This document shows, in pieces, positions 19,525 to 26,258 of a DNA stretch of 26,258 nt. The stretch comes from Rhizophagus sp. LPA8_4_AMF. Lineage: Eukaryota > Glomeromycota > Glomeromycetes > Glomerales > Glomeraceae. The notes under the pieces were generated by a model. The model saw nothing but the letters and a program-made list of their open reading frames with translations. It was not told the origin of the DNA and did not search any database. Numbering within the stretch: position 1 is the stretch's first letter; every line of letters starts with the position of its first letter. The stretch is from the NCBI GenBank assembly GCA_021464525.1, contig JADRCO010000804.1:1-26258 (forward strand), written 5' to 3'. A program made the translations under genes and the position numbers.

Positions 19525-21148
19525 ATAAATTTATATTTTTGAAGGGAACAAGGAAAAAAATAAAAATTTTTTTTTTTTTTTTTAGGGAAAAAATTACAAA
19601 TATTAATAATGCGCAAATTTCGGATGTAGCCAAATTTGGTAAAATTGGACAACTTTTAAGTTTAGTTAAGTGGGATGTAGATCTCAATTATGTGAACTTG
19701 ACGATTTTTTTTTTTAAAAAAAATAAATAAGTAAATAATAATAGATCACATGATCTCTCGTTTTATATTTTTCTTCATATTTTTTATTGGGAAAGTTGAT
19801 TGATTCCTTTAATTATTTTTAAAAGTTCTTTTATTTTTAGGCAAGATACAACGTTTAATTGAAAAAATTATATTAGTTATAACCTTATAAGTTCAATAAA
19901 ATGACCGTCGGGATTTAAGCGGAGATAATTAAAAGATAATGTCTAGTTATATAATAAATAGTACGATTCAATATATAGTATATGATATTGTTTTAAGATT
20001 TTCATAATTATATTATGTCAGCCAGTCATTATCGACCATGCGTGAATATCTGATATTTTGAAAATTTCTTAAATATCTTAATAATATGATTATCATACCC
20101 AAATTGTTAAAAATAATCAAGGATCATTAAAAATATGATGCAACTTAAAAATAATCGTCTGTCGATTATCTGGGGGGGAATTTGTTTCCGAATATATTAT
20201 GATATTTTATGATATCCAAATTTGGAAATGTTTCCGAATGATTACTTTATGAGTGATCTTTAATTTACGTTTATTTCATTTAAAATAATAAAATTTCAAT
20301 TTAAAATTACTAAAAAAAAGTTCTTTTTTTTTATCAATCATTAATAAGGAAATTTATTAGTTATTAAAAAAAAATATATAAATTATTTATTAATATAAAA
20401 TTATATAACCCAAATTTTTCATAACTTTGGTTTGACATATATTTATTATTCAGAAGTAATTATCGTACAGCCCCCTGCAATTTCTAGTATCTTGAGTACC
20501 TGGTGGCTGGTGTGGCCGGTGCTAATTTTGGAAAAGGGTATTTCAAGTTGCACATACTATACCTGAACCCGGGGTATTACTGTAAAAGGTTTCATCGAAA
20601 TTAACGACGCTTAATAAAATGTAAGTATTAACATTTACCAACAAAAACAAAGTTACATTGAAGTGATAAAATTTATTTCGTTTTTTTTTTAAGTATTGTA
20701 CTTGATACATTAAAAATTGAAGGATATGAAAAATCATTCAATTATATGATTTTTGAATATAAAAATCTTGCCAATTACCATTTTATATGTTTTTATATTC
20801 AGAGTTTCTATTGAAAAAAAATCAAAAAAATTTAACAAATTATTTTTAATTTATATTAAAACAAAGTCAACATATTTCGAGAACCAATATACAGGAGGCA
20901 TGCGAAAATAAGCGAATAAAAAAATGATTTTAAAAAAAATTGCCACTTTACAGTTTAGTTTATAATAAAAAAAAGTTATATAAATCGCCAAACTTTTTTT
21001 TAAAAAATGTCTCTTTATTGAAAATAAATAATTATTCCGTCTATATACCCTAAATATTTTATTATATATATATATGTATATATATTTGTATATGTCTATA
21101 TATATGATTTTTTGCACATGTGTATATGATTAAAAATAATTAATTAAA
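19525..21148. other. Intergenic region, no supported gene
   Basis: The first few hundred bases are the presumed promoter of the leftward F-box gene, with a long T run at 19568-19584. A GC-richer patch at about 20465-20605 (AGCCCCCTGCAATTTC, GTGGCTGGTGTGGCCGGTGC) differs from its surroundings and might be a worn transposon piece, but no partner end or coding content was seen. TA-dinucleotide runs at 21060-21105 precede the monooxygenase 3' end. Confidence 0.35.
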
Positions 21149-22687
21149 TTAATTCTTAAAAATTAAGTTATCCGCAAAACTATAAAAGTTTATCATAGCG
21201 TTCATAACTTTCAAAACACTATCTCTAATAAAAACTCCAAAAGGTCCAACTGGCATGGAAGTCTTAAACGTGACAGTTCTAGATTTTAATACATCAGCGG
21301 ATGTTCGTTTTAACATTTCTTTTTCATATTCTTTGATAAAAGAAATATTATTGTCCGTATATTTAAGTAATGCTTGAGAAAGTTTATCAGCATCTTGAAT
21401 AGCATTATTTGCTCCTAATCCTAATACAGGACTCATAGCATGAGCAGCATCCCCTAATAATACAACTCGACTACTTGTCCATGATTTGATAGACATTGGA
21501 TCAATATCTCGCATCATTCTTCGTTGTACAGGATTATAAGTTTTAAATGGAAATTTTATTGGATCATTTGGAATTGTTTTAGGTGTCAAGTCCCATAATT
21601 CTAACAATAAATCAGTTAATTCACAATCTGGTCTTAATGTTTGAATTAATTGTTTAACATGCTCGATAACTGATGTAGGATCATTATCATCAACTTTAAC
21701 TTTATCAGATTCAACATCAACGTTATCCAATTCGGAGGGATATGAATGTCCTAATGTAACTCTATAATGAGGTTCACTTTTCTCGTCATTTTGTTCTTGT
21801 TTGATTGGTATAAAGCGTGAAATCATAAATGATGAATCTCCTTTTGTTCCAAGAGTTTTACAGGCCAAAATATTTCCATGGATTTTATTTATCTTGTCCA
21901 TAAGATGTTTAGGTACAGAAACATCTGCACCAACATAGTATATTCCATAATCAAAGATTTGTAATTCGGGTAATTTCTGTTTTCGTACTAATAAATAAAG
22001 AAATGTTGGTTATTTAATATTAAATAATCAGCAGTATTACTTAAAAATATCTTACAACTTACTTGGAGAATTAATTCCATCTGCACCAACTAAAATATTA
22101 CAAAATTCTTGTGAACCATCTTCAAAAAATACCCAAACTCCTTCTTGAGTTTCTACATATTTAATACATTTTTTATTCCATTGAACTGGTACACCTTCTA
22201 ATAAAACATCTCTAAGTCTATCACGATAAGTGATAATGGATGATAGACCACGAGATATTTTTGCGAGTTCATAAACATCTTTAAATGGTTTAGCTGGAGG
22301 AGCAAGTAGAACATTTCCTACTTGATCGGTGATAGTTATTCCATGAGTTTCTATACCAGGAATTGGATTTGGCATTGCTTTTGGAAGGTTTGAAGCGATT
22401 GAGGACGGAATACAATTTAAAAGAGATTGAGTTCCATAATTGGTCAAGCCTATATGATATCCTTGCCATCGATCTAATACGTAACAGTATGAGTTAGTTA
22501 ACGACATTAACGTTAATATTTAATTAAAAATTCGAAATTTTTTTATACCTGTAGGACTAGATTCACGTTCAAAGATTTTTACGTTGAATTCTTTTTTATC
22601 CTTGTTCTTTATCAAAGCATGATAAAGAGAAAGTCCTCCTAATCCTGCACCGACGATAATTATTGTTGGAATTTTTTCTTGTTGCAT
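21149..22687 (-). CDS. FAD-dependent monooxygenase (class A flavoprotein hydroxylase type)
   Basis: Three exons (22549-22687, 22063-22473, 21149-21987) give 462 residues plus TAA; both introns are 75 bp and all phases agree. The N-terminus MQQEKIPTIIIVGAGLGGLS carries the GxGxxG FAD-binding loop (residues 13-18). It is followed by a beta strand ending in FERE (the ribose-binding acid). The second FAD/NADPH motif is VGADGINSP (175-183), and the third, RVVLLGDAAHAMSPVLGLGA (357-376), contains the GD pair that contacts FAD. The family (p-hydroxybenzoate hydroxylase-like, with zeaxanthin epoxidase and urate or salicylate hydroxylase relatives) uses NAD(P)H and oxygen to hydroxylate or epoxidise small molecules; the substrate is unknown. 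No membrane anchor or peroxisomal signal is visible. The start is the only ATG in front of the Rossmann strand. Upstream lies a phased CCGA repeat (22937-22997). Confidence 0.9.
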
Positions 22688-22936
22688 TCTTAATGAAATT
22701 ATTATTTATATAAAGTTCAGGTAAAAAAGTATTATAATGTTTGAATTGTTTAAATGATTTTCTAACTAAATATATTTTAATGTATTTTAGATTTGTTTTG
22801 AAAAAATCGAGAAACATTTTTCTAGTGGATATATTTATAATAAAAAAAAAAGTCATTGCCAAGAAACAAAACTTTATTACTGCGCAATGCTTTTTTTGGA
22901 TGTACGTGTCGAATTTTATGTCGAACATACGAAATG

Positions 22937-22997
22937 CCGATATTTATCCGATATTATCCGATATTATCCGAGATTTCCGAAATTTCCGATAATTTCT
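22937..22997. promoter_or_regulatory. Helically phased CCGA repeat
   Basis: CCGA occurs at 22937, 22948, 22958, 22968, 22977 and 22986, with spacings of 11, 10, 10, 9 and 9 bp and AT-only sequence between. It lies about 250 to 310 bp upstream of the monooxygenase ATG. A spacing near one helical turn would put the sites on one face of the DNA. Whether it is a regulatory array or a simple repeat cannot be told from sequence. Confidence 0.35.
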
Positions 22998-23465
22998 GTT
23001 ATTTCTGTTTCACGAACGGAATCCTGAATACGAAATTACTATATATACGTCACAAGCCACAATGAAACTGTACATTCATTTTTTCAATGAGTTCCTCAAT
23101 CCTCAATAATATATCAATAAATAGTAATATAAGAAAGAAATTAATTATTTTAATTTATTTTCTAAAAATATGATATATTTTAATAATAAGAAATGTAATA
23201 GTAATTATGATAATTATGCTGAATAACATTCATACATTCATCGAAATTAACCGAATTTTTACCGAAATTTAATTTTTCGGAAAATTATTTACCGAAAATT
23301 TTTTTTACCAAGAATTATTTATTTATTATTTTCCAAGAAATTTCTTTGTGGTAAATTTAATGTAATGTGACTCAACGTGATAAACAATGAACCTTCATGA
23401 ACCTTTATTATTTAATTGGTTAATTTACAAAAAAATGTACTAATTTATTAATGTTTTTTTATGGT

Positions 23466-23525
23466 ATTTTTTGTGTAATACTCGTTTTTTTTGTGCAATA
23501 CTTGTTTTTTTTTGTGTAATACTTG
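23466..23525. repeat. Three tandem copies of TTTTTTGTGTAATACTYG
   Basis: Three consecutive copies with a period of about 21 to 22 bp differ mainly in T-run length and at one or two bases (GTGTAATACTC, GTGCAATACTT, GTGTAATACTT). It is a minisatellite in the spacer downstream of the methyltransferase; no function is apparent. Confidence 0.7.
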
Positions 23526-23687
23526 TTATTAAATAATTATAGTAATTATTTTTTTTAGAAAACAATTATTAAACTTTTTTCCGAATGAAATCAATGAACC
23601 CGTTATAATAACTAACCCGTTACCGATTTTTGTTATATCTATCATATTTACTGTATATAATATTTTTTTTTTTCATTATTTTTATAT

Positions 23688-24789
23688 TTACGATTTCATG
23701 ACCCACATTCTATAAATTTCTAAACTGGTTTTTGTTTCGTCAAATTCTTTTTGTACTTCCTTCCAATCAAGTTTTAATTCATCCATACTAATATTATTTA
23801 AATCAGCTATCGCTTCGCCAATTACGTTCACGAAAAACATTGTAGTATGTTCTTCTAATAATACTCCCAATTCACCACCATTTTTACCAATATAAATTTT
23901 TTTTTGATCAGAATAGAAATAAGAATTCGTAGATAAAATAGATTTTATGTGATTACGTGAACCCATTCCTACACCATTAGCTGAAAATATCATGGCGACT
24001 TTTTTAAAAAAATGAAAAAAAAGATTAAATTATTTAATATTACGAATTAATTTTAATTTTTTACTTAATTTTGTAATTAATTATAGCTTACATTTTTTTA
24101 TGAATTTTAAAAATCTTGGACCAATTGTTCCTGAAAAAGAATCAAATCCCTGAACCTTTATAATAAAGGAATAAAATAAAAATTTAATATCAATCATAAT
24201 ATTTCGTAGGCGTAAAACTTGCAGTAAAAGTACTTCAAACGTAATCATTTATACTTACTTCTACATATCCACCTGGTTTCGCTACCCTTATTAATTCACT
24301 AAAAATAAAAGTCCATTGATCTAAAGTATAACGTGGTTCAACGATATTTAAATAGACAAAATCAAAATGATTTTCTTGAAAAGGTAATCCTTCCACTATA
24401 TTAGCATGAATAAAATTTAAATTACTAGGTTTAATTAATGAAGGAAATAATTTTGTCTTATCAATTCCAGTAAATTCTGAAAATGAATATTCATTTGATA
24501 ATTCTAAGAGAAATGTTCCAGCTCCACATCGTACATCTAAAACTTTAGCACCATCCCTTAAAGTATCTTCAATTGGAGAAGAAAAATTTGAAGACCAAAT
24601 TGATTTAACGAGGAAATGATGATGATGTAAATAATCTATATGTTCATTCGCACTCGGAAACTTTGGAATTGATACCGGTTCTTGCTTTGACGAATGAGCT
24701 GAATGAGCTGTAATATTTTTATTGTTTGATTGTTTTTTTCTTTTAAATGAATGATATCGTTTAGGAAATTTTGATTGTCTCGCTCCCAT
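23688..24789 (-). CDS. SAM-dependent methyltransferase with myristoylation-like N-terminus
   Basis: Exons 24259-24789, 24092-24155 and 23688-23998 (introns 103 and 93 bp) join in phase to 301 residues plus TAA. The class I methyltransferase fold is seen in motif I, KVLDVRCGAGTFLLELS (82-98), the acidic end of strand 2, FTGID (106-110), HANIVEGLPF...FDFVYLN (128-148), and RVAKPGGYVE (168-177). It continues across the intron as VQGFDSFSGTIGPRFLKF. Motif I normally reads DxGxGxG; here the first glycine is Arg87 (DVRCGAG), which may weaken SAM binding. The N-terminus MGARQSK fits the N-myristoylation pattern (Gly2, Ser6, Lys7). It is followed by a Lys/Arg-rich stretch up to about residue 20, so membrane attachment is likely. 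The substrate is unknown. This is a large family in Rhizophagus as I recall. It lies 1 kb upstream of the monooxygenase on the same strand. Confidence 0.85.
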
Positions 24790-26258
24790 TTTATTATAAA
24801 GAAAGAAATAAATTAATCATTTAAGGAATACGTCTCGAATTTATTCAAAAAAAAAAAAACTTAAAGTTACATTCGATAATTGGTTCATAATTACTAACGA
24901 TAAACCGAATAAACTGGTTACATATATTTATTATTATTGTGTTTCGTTTCTTTATTTATATTAATGATTAAAATTGCACAACTGTTAAACATCCAATTTC
25001 CATTTCTGGAAAATCAAAAAAATCAATGAATTCATACACACTGCATAACTGCATGTGCGTCCTGTGTGTTCCAGGGTTTTTGAATTTGCTTTATGACATA
25101 ATTTAATAATTAACGTATAAAATTATTAATTAATGTATTTTTAATTTTTATGTTTAAAGATGCAGGTAAGAATTTGAATGCTTCTAATGATTTTCGCGTT
25201 ACAGTTACTCTGCTTTTTTTGTTTTTTATTTTTATTTTCTTCCCTTTTTTATCATTATAAAGAAAAAAAAAATTATTTATTTATTTAATATGCAATCATC
25301 AAACATTTTTAATTTTGATTCAAAAAAGAATCTGATTGGAGATACAATATTCTATCTTGAGAATAATAATTGGAGTAAACAATTCTTATCATTAATTATA
25401 TGAATTAAGGTTTTGCGTACCATACACAAATAATAAGCAAATTGAAAATCGTATTTAACATTACTATATAAAAAGTTGTGTCCTTTTTTATTAAAAAAAG
25501 TAAATAAAATGATTAAAGTTTCGCAGTATTTTCATCATAATAAAAATAACCAATTGTAAACAACAGAAAGATTTTTATTTTTAGTGTAATCTTTGAATCA
25601 ACGGCTTTCGATCGATTCAGAGATTTCATAATGTTTTACTGCATTTAGAATATTGATAACTCCGACAAAAAAAATAACAAATTCTATCATTAAAAGTGGT
25701 TGTAGTTTATTTAAAATGTATTATGACATTTCACATCAACTATTTTTATTAAAAGTCTTACCTTTTTTAATTTATTTAAATGCTACCTTTTTTTTGTACG
25801 ATTATTTTTTTTTAGTCATAAAATGATTTTGTTCCTTGGTTGATTATTTTTTTTAATATCAGATATGTATTTATTTATTTATTTATTATACTGCATATTA
25901 AAAATATTTCTATTTTTGAGTCATTCAATAGTAATAAATTTTATACTGCATATTAATTAAGTACTTCTAGAATTTTTTTTTCAGTCGTTCAATAATACGA
26001 TGATATATAAATAATTATTATGTAACAAGAGGCCATTTTCCATGGGGGAGCTATCCATAATTATTTATTTATTTATATATGTATTATTGGGTGTAAAGTC
26101 AATGTAGTTTAATAAAACTATATATAATCCTATAGTAAAATTTATTATTGAATATTTTTTCTTGTGATCATCATATTGGATTATTATATGTATTTTTCTA
26201 ATAAATTTCCTATTAAGATTGATCTCTCCTTCTAATTTATTATATAGTAGACATTTGG
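24790..26258. other. AT-rich right end, no supported gene
   Basis: This is the upstream side of the methyltransferase. ATTT microsatellites lie near 25270 and 25868-25887. TTATACTGCATATTAA occurs twice (about 25887 and 25940). Poly-T/AG followed by TCATTCAATA-like sequence occurs at about 25914 and 25982, with a weaker relative at about 25814. The 28-bp motif shared with the left end is at 26024-26052. The last 400 bp could hold decayed exon-like units of another mini-exon gene on the plus strand, but no frame can be supported. Confidence 0.35.
26024..26052 (+). repeat. Second copy of the 28-bp motif
   Basis: AACAAGAGGCCATTTTCCAT followed by GGGGGAGCT matches the motif at 28-55 (minus strand) with two mismatches and one extra base. 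It lies about 45 bp past a poly-T/CAG acceptor-like site, much as the left copy follows the terminal mini-exon. Confidence 0.6.

Larger units (their letters stand above)
22688..23687. other. Spacer upstream of the monooxygenase, with CCGA and TTTTGTGTAATACT repeats
   Basis: Open frames here are short and lack coding character. Marks are the phased CCGA series at 22937-22997 and a loose cluster of ACCGAA/TTTCGG words at 23238-23300. There are also three copies of TTTTTTGTGTAATACTYG (about 23466-23525, period 21 to 22 bp). The right edge is the 3' side of the methyltransferase gene. Confidence 0.4.

Noticed and set aside
20543-21117. Two minus-strand frames (64 and 88 codons)
   Set aside because: They consist largely of TA-repeat-encoded Tyr/Ile and poly-Lys/Phe, without family resemblance or splice support.
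22741-23065. Two overlapping plus-strand frames
   Set aside because: They lie over the promoter side of the monooxygenase and the CCGA repeat, have low-complexity composition and no recognisable content.

Overview
The window is very AT-rich eukaryotic DNA with short introns (about 55 to 115 bp, GTAAGT/GTATGT donors, T-rich TAG acceptors), several single-exon F-box/leucine-rich proteins, and a SAM methyltransferase and an FAD monooxygenase of lineage-expanded types. It also has many small inverted-repeat elements and microsatellites. Together these point to a fungus, most likely an arbuscular mycorrhizal one (Rhizophagus/Glomeromycotina). That assignment rests on remembered gene families, not on a search. 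No rRNA, tRNA, CRISPR array or bacterial operon is seen, and no retrovirus- or Polinton-like element was recognised.

Left part (1-4170): the minus strand carries a chain of tiny exon-like units of about 20 to 66 nt, each flanked by a good donor and acceptor and separated by similar short introns. It reads leftward and ends in a terminal exon with a stop at 62-64. Within two stretches the intron phases agree from exon to exon. The chain is interrupted between about 1050 and 3330. That interval holds a foldback-type element built of 22-bp repeats (1139-1768) and a broken copy of a Cys-x2-Cys protein gene (1984-2642).

Middle-left (4170-11370): the main gene is a six-exon plus-strand gene (5641-6724) that is invisible to simple ORF calling. 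Its splicing gives a clean 199-residue, four-helix membrane protein. A possible small secreted protein lies at 7767-7991. The rest is decayed AT-rich DNA with nested inverted repeats (8516-8732) and a hairpin (8981-9024).

Middle-right (11370-19530): there are three F-box proteins. Two (11375-12109 plus; 15906-17303 minus) are paralogs facing each other, and the first has only about half the length of the second. The third (17878-19524 minus) is longer and has asparagine runs. A 244-bp terminal-inverted-repeat element next to a degenerate TTAGG-rich stretch lies between the paralogs.

Right part (19530-26258): two spliced minus-strand enzyme genes are resolved completely. One is a 462-residue FAD-dependent monooxygenase (3 exons, 21149-22687). 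The other is a 301-residue SAM-dependent methyltransferase (3 exons, 23688-24789) with an N-terminal myristoylation-like motif. They sit about 1 kb apart, but no pathway link is shown. A 28-bp sequence lying just past the stop of the mini-exon gene recurs in opposite orientation near the right end (26024-26052).
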